Shown one piece after another: positions 1 through 8,084 of a stretch of DNA of 64,000 nt. Positions within the stretch are counted from its first letter, which is position 1; every line of letters begins with the position of its first letter. The DNA lies in NCBI RefSeq assembly GCF_003854965.1, contig NZ_RQPI01000003.1, forward strand, positions 1 to 64,000, written 5' to 3'. A model generated the notes under the pieces. It searched no databases. It had not been told where the DNA came from and saw only the letters and a program-made list of their open reading frames with translations. The DNA comes from Paenibacillus rhizophilus. GTDB lineage: Bacteria; Bacillota; Bacilli; Paenibacillales; Paenibacillaceae. The position numbers and the translations under genes are program-made.

Positions 1-80
1 ATGGATCTTTCTTCTTTCAAAATCTCCAGCACGATCCGTGCTTTTTCTTCCGGTGTAAACGTTCTTCTCGGTGTTGGCAC
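1..80 (-). CDS. IS3-family transposase OrfA, N-terminal part
   Basis: Reading from a GTG at 80-78, the minus strand gives VPTPRRTFTPEEKARIVLE followed by ILKEERS, the typical opening of the helix-turn-helix OrfA subunit of IS3-group transposases, which binds the terminal repeats. Only about 26 codons lie inside the window, so integrity, the orfB partner and the frameshift site cannot be judged. The start is supported by AGGAG about ten bases upstream. A TTG one base away is in another frame. Confidence 0.7.
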   Translation of the reverse strand, partial: MPTPRRTFTPEEKARIVLEILKEERS

Positions 81-120
81 AACTAAGGATCTCCTTTTTT
101 GCTGTCTAGTTTCTATGTAG
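1..120 (-). mobile_element. IS3-family insertion sequence, one end only
   Basis: The first ~120 bases read on the minus strand as the start of an IS3-type element: a short AT-rich leader, a strong ribosome site (AAAAAAGGAG) and the first codons of orfA. The element runs off the left edge of the window. Its inner end is placed near 115-120 because an in-frame araA sequence resumes at 121, directly after a TAG. The exact terminal inverted repeat cannot be checked because the other end is missing. Confidence 0.65.
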
Positions 121-411
121 CATTATACTCCATTAGGTATTGGCAATCGTGAAGATCCAACACGTTTGGTATTTGATGGCAAGTCAGGAGACGTCGTGGT
201 TGTTTCAATGGTTGACATGGGAACCCATTATAAACTTTTGATCAATGAAGTTTCTGCATTTAAGCCGACTGTTCCAGCTCCAAAACTTCCAGTAGCTCGT
301 GTACTTTGGAACGTTAAGCCAAACTTTCAAGATGGGGTTAAAGCTTGGATTGAGAATGGTGGCGGTCACCATACGGTTGTTTCATTGAATTTAACAACAG
401 CTATTAAGTAA
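121..411 (+). pseudogene. araA: L-arabinose isomerase, C-terminal fragment
   Basis: Open from the IS border (TAG at 118-120) to 411. It encodes the late part of L-arabinose isomerase, which converts L-arabinose to L-ribulose: HYTPLGIGNREDPTRL, then a VSMVDMGTHYKLLINEV stretch, KLPVARVLW and GGGHHTVVSLNL, all characteristic of the AraA C-terminal domain including the conserved GG.HHT. About 97 codons remain of the usual 470-500. The 5' four-fifths are missing, and it also stops early after LNLTTAIK, before the normal tail. No start with a ribosome site is seen, so I treat it as a dead remnant left by the IS. Residue choice resembles AraA of lactic acid bacteria, like the gene that follows. Confidence 0.8.
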
Positions 412-477
412 TGCCTCTACCATAAGAGGAGGCTTTGCTTCCTTCGAGAAAAATTTTAAAAAAAAGGAAGAGATAAA

Positions 478-2844
478 ATGACAGCTTACAATTCAAAAGA
501 TTATTTACAAAAAGTTGATGCTTGGTGGCGTGCAGCGGATTTCATCTCTGTTGGACAGCTGTATTTAAAGGATAACCCGTTACTTCAGCGACCAATTGAA
601 GCAGGTGATGTAAAAGTACACCCTATTGGTCACTGGGGAACAATTTCCGGGCAAAACTTTATCTATGCCCATCTAAATCGTGTGATAAACAAATACGATT
701 TAAACATGTTCTACATTGAAGGACCTGGGCATGGTGGCCAAGTAATGGTTTCAAATTCTTATCTGGATGGTAGCTATACAGAAATTTATCCAGATATCAC
801 TGAAGATATTGCAGGACTTAAGAAATTATACAAACAATTTTCATTCCCTGGCGGTGTCGCAAGTCACGCAGCACCAGAAACACCGGGTTCTATTCATGAA
901 GGTGGAGAACTAGGTTACTCACTTTCTCATGCAACAGGTGCTATCTTAGATAGTCCAAATGTAATCGCCGCAACGGTTATTGGTGATGGTGAAGCAGAAA
1001 CTGGTCCACTTGCAGCAGGTTGGTTTTCAAACTCATTCATCAACCCAGTAAAAGATGGTGCAGTATTGCCAATCCTGTACCTCAATGGTGCGAAAATTTC
1101 GAATCCAACAATTCTTAGTCGAAAATCAAACGAAGACTTAACGAAGTACTTCGAAGGTCTGGGTTGGGAACCTCTTTTCGTTGAAGGCGAAGATCCTGAA
1201 AAAGTTCACCCAATCATGGCCGAAAAATTAGACGAAGCAATTGAAAAGATTAAAGCGATTCAAGAAAAAGCTCGTGCTGGTTCTGCTGAAGAAGCTGCTA
1301 TGCCAACTTGGCCAGTCTTAATCGTCCGCACACCAAAAGGGTGGACAGGGCCAAAAGAATGGGATGGTGAACCAATTGAAGGCAGCTTCCGTGCTCACCA
1401 AGTGCCAATTCCAGTAGATGCTCATCACATGGAACATATTGAGGCATTAGTTGATTGGTTGAGATCATACAAACCTGAAGAACTGTTTACAGCAGATGGA
1501 AAATTGGTAGACGTAATTAAAGAGATTGCGCCAAAAGGGAATAAACGCATGGCAATGAATCCAATTACGAATGGCGGGCTTAATCCAAAACCACTGGATT
1601 TACCTGATTGGAAAGAGCATGCAATCGAGACAACGACTCCAGGGGCTGTGACTGCTCAAGATATGATTGTCTTTGGTGGATATGTCCGTGACATTATTAA
1701 AAACAACCCAGATAATTTCCGTATTTTCGGTCCTGATGAAACCAAATCAAATCGTTTAAATAAAGTATTTGAAGTAACGAACCGTCAATGGTTGGAAAAG
1801 GCTGACTTCCCGCGAGATGAATGGCTTTCTCCAACGGGTCGAGTAATCGATAGTCAATTATCTGAACACCAAGCGGAAGGATTCTTAGAAGGGTATGTTC
1901 TGACTGGCCGCCATGGATTCTTCGCAAGTTATGAAGCGTTCTTCCGTGTAGTTGATTCAATGATTACACAACACTTCAAATGGTTACGCAAAGCGAAAGA
2001 ACAAACTTGGCGCAACGATTATCCAGCATTAAACTTGATTGCAACATCTACGGTATTCCAACAGGACCACAACGGTTATACTCACCAAGATCCTGGAATG
2101 TTGACTCACCTTGCTGAGAAAAAACCGGAGTTTATTCGTGAATATCTACCCGCTGATGCAAATACTGTGATGGCTGTCATGGAGAAAGCCCTCCAAGAAA
2201 GAGATGTCATTAACTTAATCGTTTCTTCCAAACACCCGCGTCCTCAGTTCTATTCTGCAGAAGAGGCAGTTGAATTAGTGGAAAAAGGTTTGAAAGTTAT
2301 CGACTGGGCTTCAACAGATGATGGTGAAAAAACTGACGTAGTCATTGCTGCGGCTGGTACAGAACCAAACTTAGAAGCATTGGCAGCAATTACGATTCTT
2401 AACAAAGAGTTCCCATCACTTAAGATTCGCTTTGTAAATGTCGTTGATCTTTTGAAACTACGTCATCCATCAGTTGACCCACGCGGTCTCACAGACGAAG
2501 AATTCGATGCAATCTTCACAACTGACAAACCTGTGGTATTTGCCTTCCACGGTTACGAAGGATTGATACGCGATATCTTCTTCAAACGTAATAATCATAA
2601 CTTGTTTGTACATGGTTATCGTGAAAATGGGGATATTACAACACCATTTGACATGCGTGTCCTAAGCGAAATGGATCGCTTCCACCTTGCTAAAGATGTG
2701 GCGGAACAAGTATTTGGAGAAGTTGCGAAAGATTTCATTACGAAAATGGATAAGACAGTTGAATTTCATCAACACTTTATCCGTGAAAACGGTCTGGATA
2801 TTCCAGAGGTTGTAGAATGGAAATGGGAACAATTAATAAAGTAA
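478..2844 (+). CDS. xfp: Xylulose-5-phosphate/fructose-6-phosphate phosphoketolase
   Basis: This 788-residue protein is full length for thiamine-diphosphate phosphoketolases, which split xylulose 5-phosphate (or fructose 6-phosphate) with phosphate into acetyl phosphate plus glyceraldehyde 3-phosphate (or erythrose 4-phosphate) in the cytoplasm. Visible signatures are IGHWGT near residue 50, EGGELGY at 141-147 and GDGEAETG at 169-176, the last being the diphosphate/metal-binding motif. N-terminal, middle and C-terminal XFP domains are all present. The start follows GGAAGAG. It sits behind an araA remnant, an arrangement fitting pentose catabolism. Base use is visibly AT-richer than the sugar porter just downstream and the sequence looks like Lactobacillales enzymes, so I infer horizontal transfer. 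Confidence 0.96.
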   Translation: MTAYNSKDYLQKVDAWWRAADFISVGQLYLKDNPLLQRPIEAGDVKVHPIGHWGTISGQNFIYAHLNRVINKYDLNMFYIEGPGHGGQVMVSNSYLDGSYTEIYPDITEDIAGLKKLYKQFSFPGGVASHAAPETPGSIHEGGELGYSLSHATGAILDSPNVIAATVIGDGEAETGPLAAGWFSNSFINPVKDGAVLPILYLNGAKISNPTILSRKSNEDLTKYFEGLGWEPLFVEGEDPEKVHPIMAEKLDEAIEKIKAIQEKARAGSAEEAAMPTWPVLIVRTPKGWTGPKEWDGEPIEGSFRAHQVPIPVDAHHMEHIEALVDWLRSYKPEELFTADGKLVDVIKEIAPKGNKRMAMNPITNGGLNPKPLDLPDWKEHAIETTTPGAVTAQDMIVFGGYVRDIIKNNPDNFRIFGPDETKSNRLNKVFEVTNRQWLEKADFPRDEWLSPTGRVIDSQLSEHQAEGFLEGYVLTGRHGFFASYEAFFRVVDSMITQHFKWLRKAKEQTWRNDYPALNLIATSTVFQQDHNGYTHQDPGMLTHLAEKKPEFIREYLPADANTVMAVMEKALQERDVINLIVSSKHPRPQFYSAEEAVELVEKGLKVIDWASTDDGEKTDVVIAAAGTEPNLEALAAITILNKEFPSLKIRFVNVVDLLKLRHPSVDPRGLTDEEFDAIFTTDKPVVFAFHGYEGLIRDIFFKRNNHNLFVHGYRENGDITTPFDMRVLSEMDRFHLAKDVAEQVFGEVAKDFITKMDKTVEFHQHFIRENGLDIPEVVEWKWEQLIK

Positions 2845-2850
2845 CCCTAT

Positions 2851-2886
2851 CATGGTCCTCTTATTAGTAAGAGTGACCATGGTTTT
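2851..2886 (+). terminator. Hairpin terminator after phosphoketolase gene
   Basis: CATGGTC-CTCTTA pairs with TAAGAGTGACCATG across a short TTAG loop with one bulged base, followed by TTTT. It lies directly behind the xfp stop. The U-tract is short, so termination may be incomplete. Confidence 0.6.
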
Positions 2887-2895
2887 CAGGATAGG

Positions 2896-2909
2896 TGAAA
2901 ACGCTTATA
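2896..2909 (+). promoter_or_regulatory. cre-like catabolite-control site
   Basis: TGAAAACGCTTATA matches the CcpA operator consensus TGWAARCGYTWWCW with one mismatch. It lies about 54 bases before the start of the sugar porter, where a CcpA roadblock or repression site would be expected. Function is inferred from the match only. Confidence 0.55.
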
Positions 2910-2962
2910 AAGCGGAAATGTATATATGGAAAGAATAAAAAATGAAAAGGAGAAATAGTATT

Positions 2963-4375
2963 ATGAGTCAAGCATCAAGTGAAATCAAATTTGTTCTGCT
3001 TGTATCCATGGTAGCGGCCCTTGGCGGTTTTTTGTTCGGATTTGATACGGCAGTCATGTCGGGAGCAAACGGCTTCTTGCGTTCCTGGTTTGAGCTGGGC
3101 GACTTCATGCTCGGCTGGACGGTATCCTGTCTGATTATCGGCTGTATGGCCGGTGCGGCGGTTTCGGGCACGCTGGGTGAATGGTTCGGCCGGAAAAAAG
3201 TGCTAATAGCGGCCGCAGTATTGTGTACCGCCGGAATTTTTGTTTCCGCGATTTCGCCGAGCCTGTTGATCTTCATCGTTGCCCGCATGATCGAGGGCGT
3301 TGGCATCGGGATCACTTCAACGCTCTGCCCGCTCTATAATGCGGAAATCGCGCCTGCCAAATATCGCGGACGGCTGGTCGCCATGAACCAGATGGCAATA
3401 GTAACGGGCATTTTCATCGGTTCGTTCCTGGCTTTCGGCGTATCCAGTATCGGCAACGACGCTTGGGACATTTCCACCGGCTGGCGCATCATGTTCGGAA
3501 CCGGCATCGTGCCGGGACTGCTGTTCCTGGTTCTGCTGTTTCTTGTTCCGGAAAGCCCAAGATGGCTGATCAAGAAAGGAAGAGCCGCCGAAGCCCTGCC
3601 TATTCTGCTGAAAATTCACGGGGAAGAGCTGGCGAAGAAAGAAGTGCTCGACATCAAGCAGACCTTCAAACAGGACGAGGAAGCGGCAAAAGCCGCCTCC
3701 GGACGGAGATTCACTCCGGCTCTGCGCACCGTTCTTATCGTTGGTATTGTCATTGCTATGCTCCAGCAGGTAACGGGAATCAACGCGGTTATGTATTATG
3801 CGCCGGAAATCTTCCGCCAGACCGGAGCTGGAACGAGCGGTTCTCTTACCCAGACCATTATGGTCGGTCTGGTCTTTCTGATCTTCACCGCATTGTCCCT
3901 GTGGCTTGTCGATAAGCTTGGACGCAAGCTGCTGCTGCTCATCGGTTCATTCTTCATGACAATCAGTCTTGCGATCATCGGCTTCGCCTTCCTTACGGGG
4001 CAAACAAGCGGTCCTATCGTCCTGATCTGTATTCTCGTTTACGTCGCCGCCTTCGCTATTTCGCTTGGAGCGGTTGTATGGGTGATTCTGTCCGAAATCT
4101 TCCCAAGCCGGATTCGCGGCTTGGCCACGGCAGTCGCAACAATGGCGCTGTGGGGAGCCGACTTCGCGGTATCCCAGTCCTTTCTGCCGCTGCTCGCTTC
4201 CGCGGGACCGGCTGTAACGTTCTGGATTTTCGGTGCGACCTCCCTGTTCACCTTCCTCTTCACTCTGGGTTTCATTCCGGAGACGAAGGGCAAATCGCTG
4301 GAAGAAATCGAAGCGATGTGGGAGACGAAGTATAGCGGCAAACAGGAGAGCCTGTATCAATCCCTACAGGATTAA
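2963..4375 (+). CDS. Sugar-porter MFS transporter
   Basis: A 470-residue proton-coupled sugar transporter of the AraE/XylE/IolT type in the cytoplasmic membrane. Signatures of the sugar-porter family are visible: GFDTAVMSG in helix 1, FGRKK in the loop after helix 2, VPESPRWL after helix 6, LLQQVTGINAVMYYAPEIF in helix 7, DKLGRK, and the terminal PETKGKSLEEIE. The start is the ATG at 2963, ten bases after AAAAGGAG; the ATG at 2942 lies before that site. Context after phosphoketolase and an araA remnant suggests a pentose such as arabinose or xylose, but sequence alone does not fix the substrate. Its base composition is much more GC-rich than xfp. Confidence 0.9.
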   Translation: MSQASSEIKFVLLVSMVAALGGFLFGFDTAVMSGANGFLRSWFELGDFMLGWTVSCLIIGCMAGAAVSGTLGEWFGRKKVLIAAAVLCTAGIFVSAISPSLLIFIVARMIEGVGIGITSTLCPLYNAEIAPAKYRGRLVAMNQMAIVTGIFIGSFLAFGVSSIGNDAWDISTGWRIMFGTGIVPGLLFLVLLFLVPESPRWLIKKGRAAEALPILLKIHGEELAKKEVLDIKQTFKQDEEAAKAASGRRFTPALRTVLIVGIVIAMLQQVTGINAVMYYAPEIFRQTGAGTSGSLTQTIMVGLVFLIFTALSLWLVDKLGRKLLLLIGSFFMTISLAIIGFAFLTGQTSGPIVLICILVYVAAFAISLGAVVWVILSEIFPSRIRGLATAVATMALWGADFAVSQSFLPLLASAGPAVTFWIFGATSLFTFLFTLGFIPETKGKSLEEIEAMWETKYSGKQESLYQSLQD

Positions 4376-4611
4376 TTGATTATGCTGAAAATAACGAACT
4401 GCGGCAACAGCTCGCGTCGGTTAAGCAGGGTGTAATTCGGACGACGAAACGGCCAGGCAACGAAGACTCGAAAAAATGATCTGCTCCATTAGATCATCAA
4501 ATGCCAAAACCAGTGCGGGAAAACCAGGTGTTCAAAGAAATAATGTAAAGACTGCTTGCTCCCCGAAGGCCTACAGGATAACATACAAAAGTTAAACCCC
4601 GCCAGAAAAAT
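4376..4611. other. Intergenic stretch, no confident gene
   Basis: Between the sugar porter and the yolD remnant. Immediately after the porter an open stretch to about 4478 reads ENNELRQQLASVKQG on the plus strand but has no start or ribosome site; it may be a fragment of an unknown gene or chance. Nothing else is recognised before the hairpin at 4587. Confidence 0.4.
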
Positions 4612-4630
4612 CTAGTGGAGTTTAACTTTT
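4587..4630. terminator. Inverted repeat, probable bidirectional terminator
   Basis: An 11-base perfect repeat (AAAAGTTAAAC and GTTTAACTTTT) encloses a 22-base loop. It overlaps the last codons of the decayed yolD reading frame on the minus strand and could end transcription from either side. Confidence 0.5.
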
Positions 4631-5102
4631 AGAAGTTCCTTAAGATGTGCTCCGAGCTCTGAAATATACCGGGTCAGCCTTAAACTGATTTCTGTACGCA
4701 TCACATCACGGGTTAGACCAAACTGCTCCTGATAGCCTCTAAAGAAGATTTTATAATAAGAAATAAAATCATCTTGCTCATCCTCTATAAACCGGATATT
4801 GTGCGTTTCAGTTCCCTCTGCAGCTGAAAGGTATCTTTCGAGATTCGGTTTTGAACAAATTGCCCGAACATTAAATACATTGGTGTGAGTATATTGCCCG
4901 ATTGCTCAATTTCTTTCATGCTCTTACTAACCATCGTATCTATGTAAGGCAGCAATATTAGATCACGGACCATCGTGCGTTCCTCATTTGTAAGCATATT
5001 CCCACGATTCCTCTCGTTATGATCTTGCCGCTCGTATTCCTCCGCGTGTTCGGTCAATATCATTTTGGTTTTCCATCTTTCATTGCCGCTTAATTTGCTC
5101 AT
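4612..5102 (-). pseudogene. YolD-like protein, frameshifted
   Basis: The gene starts at 5102 behind GGAGGACACTACAA with MSKLSGNERWKTKMILTEH, the typical YolD-family opening; these small proteins are co-encoded with UvrX-type Y-family polymerases. The first frame closes at 4785 after about 105 residues. A second frame takes over near 4800 and continues as HNIRFIEDEQDDFISYYK, then GYQEQFGLTRDVMRTEISL to a TAG at 4614-4612. Joined, the two give a continuous helical protein of about 163 residues. I therefore infer a single-base frameshift near 4797-4812, either a real mutation or a sequencing error. It follows the truncated polymerase by 31 bases. Confidence 0.65.
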
Positions 5103-5133
5103 TTGTAGTGTCCTCCGATCTGTTCAGCCCGTT

Positions 5134-5950
5134 CTAGAGCAACTCCGGATTCCAACAATGAGGAAGCGCGGATGAGTGCCCGGCTGCCAAAGCGAGTTTT
5201 GATTTGATCAATAGCAAGTTCTCTGTTATACGTTCGGATCCGGTCGTCGAATAACGTAATTGCATGACACTGTCATCCGTTAATTGAGAAATGGAAATGG
5301 CTAGTCGGCTTACAGGCATTCCAGTCCAATTGTCCACAAAAAGACGATAGGCCGCGGCAGCCACCTCATGCGTCAAAGCAGATGGTTCAGGTAGCGTCAT
5401 TTGCCGGCTATACGAGTTAGATTTATTGCCGTCGGTTTCTGACACCACAATAGATACAACAGAGCCCATATAACGGTACCGCCGCGCCCGCTGACACACC
5501 TCAATTACCAGCTCCAGCAGAACTACCTCAATCTCGGTTAGCCGGGTATAAAGATTCCAACGTAAGGCCTTCCCGTGACCAACTGATTTAATCTGATGCC
5601 GTATTCCGGTCACAACGGGGCTGGGGTCGATCCCGCGCGCTGTCTGCCAGTAATATTCTGCTTGAATATCGCTCTGCTTGCCCATGGTTGTGCGCATCCG
5701 TCGCTTAAATTCTCCTAAATCCATCCGGGCAATATCACCAATCGTGCTAATACCCATGCGGTAAAAATTTCTGGTCATACGTCCCGCTACCATAAACATT
5801 TCATGAATGGGGAGAGGCCATAGCTCTTGATCTAAGTTATCGAAATCTAGCTTAAAAATCCCGCCTTCCCTCTTTTTGGCAAAGTTATTAGCCATTTTGG
5901 CAAGAATTTTGGTTGGTCCGATCCCCACTCTTGTCCACACACCGGTGGAC
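5134..5950 (-). pseudogene. Y-family DNA polymerase (UvrX/DinB type), 5'-truncated
   Basis: The remaining ~270 residues cover the end of the palm/fingers (VGIGPTKILAKMANNFAKK), the thumb helix-hairpin-helix (FYRMGISTIGDIARMD) and the little-finger domain (SVGHGKALRWNLYTR, then YSRQMTLPEPS). Family members are about 410-420 residues. Roughly the first 150, with the catalytic DxD and SxDE acidic residues, are absent, so the product cannot polymerise DNA. Homology begins near STGVWTRVG at about 5950, where non-coding AT-rich sequence takes over. The partner yolD remnant downstream is also damaged, so I infer a decayed SOS translesion locus. Confidence 0.75.
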
Positions 5951-6035
5951 AGTAATACATGCTGAATTTATATTTTGTTTGAAGCAATTATGCATTTTTG
6001 TTGTCAATTGAACAATTTTTTATTTACAAAATGTA

Positions 6036-6064
6036 TTGACGTTTGGTGATGTATTTGGTAAATT
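6036..6064 (+). promoter_or_regulatory. SigA-type promoter for sugar ABC operon
   Basis: TTGACG at 6036-6041 and TAAATT at 6059-6064 are separated by 17 bases, about 90 bases before the first permease start. It lies just beyond the breakpoint of the truncated polymerase gene. Confidence 0.5.
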
Positions 6065-6155
6065 GTAAATGCAGAAAGAAATAAGTGGATGTGAAAGCCC
6101 TTTAATCGCTCTTACTGCATCAAATATAAACTTTACAAAAAGGAGGTCGGTGGCT

Positions 6156-7109
6156 TTGCAAAACTCAGTGCAAATGGATTACAAAAAAACGGTGATAAGA
6201 CAAAAGAGCTCCGTATTTGAAAATGTGAAGAAGCATTACTTTCTTTATTTATTGCTCGCGCCTGCTGTGATCCTGACCCTTATTTTTAAATACGGTCCTA
6301 TGTATGGTGCGATTATTGCCTTTAAAGATTTCAGTCCGATCAAAGGAATTATGGGAAGTGACTGGGTGGGGTTTTATAACTTCGAGAAGTTCCTGTCTTC
6401 CCCCAATTTTACAGTTATATTTATGAATACGCTTAAATTGAGTCTTTTTGGTTTGATTTTGGGCTTTCCCGTTCCTATCCTGCTTGCCTTGATGTTAAAT
6501 CAGGTGCGCAGGGCCGGAGTTAAAAAGAACATCCAATTATTGCTGTATGCTCCTAACTTCATTTCCGTCGTTGTTGTGTGTGGTATGCTGTTTATTTTCT
6601 TGTCCCCGACAGGACCAATCAACCAGCTGTTCAGCTTGATTACCAATGAACCGATTATGTTCATGTCTCGTCCTGAATACTTCCGCTGGATATATATTCT
6701 TTCGGATATTTGGACGGGTGCAGGATGGGCCTCGATTATCTATGTGGCGGCTCTTGCCAATGTTGATCCCGAGTTACATAATGCAGCAAATCTGGATGGT
6801 GCCAATCTTCTTCAAAGGATACGTCATATTGATCTTCCAACCATTCGTCCGATTATGGCCATTGTCTTTATCCTTGCTGCGGGCGGCATCATGTCGATTG
6901 GATTTGAAAAGGCCTATCTATTGCAAACGACAACGAATCTGCCGGCAGCTGAGATTATTCCGACTTACGTTTACAAAATTGGTTTGCAGTCCGGCGACTA
7001 CGCATACTCAGCCGCAGTAGGGTTGTTTAACTCTCTTATCAACGTCATTTTGCTCATCACGGTTAATTTCATTGTGAAAAGACTGAACGAGGGCGAAGGT
7101 CTTTATTAA
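6156..7109 (+). CDS. Carbohydrate ABC transporter permease, LplB type
   Basis: A 317-residue inner-membrane permease with about six helices, of the LplB/YteP family that serves oligo- and polysaccharide breakdown products. LLLAPAVILTLIFKYGPMYG is the hallmark first helix. The ATPase-contacting EAA-like loop is visible as ELHNAANLDGANLLQRIRHIDLPTI. I place the start at the TTG at 6156, nine bases after AGGAGG; longer readings begin before that site. The downstream permease and solute-binding lipoprotein form its operon. No ATPase gene is nearby, as is common for this family, which relies on a shared MsmX-type ATPase. Confidence 0.9.
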   Translation: MQNSVQMDYKKTVIRQKSSVFENVKKHYFLYLLLAPAVILTLIFKYGPMYGAIIAFKDFSPIKGIMGSDWVGFYNFEKFLSSPNFTVIFMNTLKLSLFGLILGFPVPILLALMLNQVRRAGVKKNIQLLLYAPNFISVVVVCGMLFIFLSPTGPINQLFSLITNEPIMFMSRPEYFRWIYILSDIWTGAGWASIIYVAALANVDPELHNAANLDGANLLQRIRHIDLPTIRPIMAIVFILAAGGIMSIGFEKAYLLQTTTNLPAAEIIPTYVYKIGLQSGDYAYSAAVGLFNSLINVILLITVNFIVKRLNEGEGLY

Positions 7110-7143
7110 GAAAGGATGTTACTTAAGAAAGGAGTCACAAGTC

Positions 7144-8025
7144 ATGTTTATCAAACATTCCAGGTTGGACCGCTTTGTTCTCATACTGAATACCACCTTT
7201 TTGATACTGGCCGTACTGTTGGTGGTGCTTCCGCTCATTTATGTGGTCATTGCATCCTTAATGGACCCGTCTGTACTGCTCAGCCAAGGATTATCGTTCA
7301 AAATTTCGGACTGGTCATTTGAAGGATATCAAAAGATTCTTTCCAATCCGGCCATGATTCGAGGTTTTGGAAACGCTGTATTTTACGCTTCTTCATTTGC
7401 TATACTTACCGTCCTGGTCTCAATTTGTGCGGGATATGCCCTGTCGGATGACAGACTAAAAGGTAAAGGATTTTTTATGACATTGTTCATCATTACGATG
7501 TTTTTTGGAGGAGGGCTTGTTCCAACTTACCTGCTGGTCAAGAATCTGGGCCTTCTTAATACGCCTTGGGCTGTGATCATACCTGGAGCGGTCAACGTAT
7601 GGAACATTATTTTGTCCAGAACCTTCTTCAAAGGAGTGCCTAATGAACTGAGGGAAGCGGCCAATGTGGATGGGGCGTCGGAGATGAGGATATTCCTCAG
7701 CATAGTATTGCCGCTCTCCAAACCGATTATCTTCGTGCTTGCTCTTTATGCCTTTGTTGGCCAGTGGAATTCCTACTTTGATGCCATGATCTATTTGGAT
7801 AATCCGAACCTTCATCCGCTGCAGCTCGTTCTGCGTTCTATCCTGATTCAGAATCAGGTTGATCCAAGCATGATCAGTGATCAGCTCGCCATGGCGGAAA
7901 TGAAACGATTGTCCGAAATCATCAAGTATGCTGCGATTGTTATTTCCAGTTTGCCTCTTCTTATTATGTATCCGTTCTTTCAAAAGTACTTTGAAAAGGG
8001 TGTCATGGTCGGTTCCCTTAAATAG
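7144..8025 (+). CDS. Carbohydrate ABC transporter permease, YtcP/LplC type
   Basis: A 293-residue membrane partner of the preceding permease. Features are an N-terminal helix (NTTFLILAVLLVVLPLIYVV), the family-typical FFGGGLVPTYLLVKNLGLLNTPWAVI segment, the EAA-like loop ELREAANVDGASEMRIFLSIVLP and a C-terminal PFFQKYFEKGVMVGSLK. AAAGGAG precedes the ATG. It lies 34 bases after the LplB-type gene and before the binding protein, so the three are probably co-transcribed and import an unidentified oligosaccharide. Confidence 0.9.
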   Translation: MFIKHSRLDRFVLILNTTFLILAVLLVVLPLIYVVIASLMDPSVLLSQGLSFKISDWSFEGYQKILSNPAMIRGFGNAVFYASSFAILTVLVSICAGYALSDDRLKGKGFFMTLFIITMFFGGGLVPTYLLVKNLGLLNTPWAVIIPGAVNVWNIILSRTFFKGVPNELREAANVDGASEMRIFLSIVLPLSKPIIFVLALYAFVGQWNSYFDAMIYLDNPNLHPLQLVLRSILIQNQVDPSMISDQLAMAEMKRLSEIIKYAAIVISSLPLLIMYPFFQKYFEKGVMVGSLK

Positions 8026-8084
8026 GAAACGGACTGCACATAGTTGAAATTATTTTATTCATACTACTTTGGAGGTCATATCTT

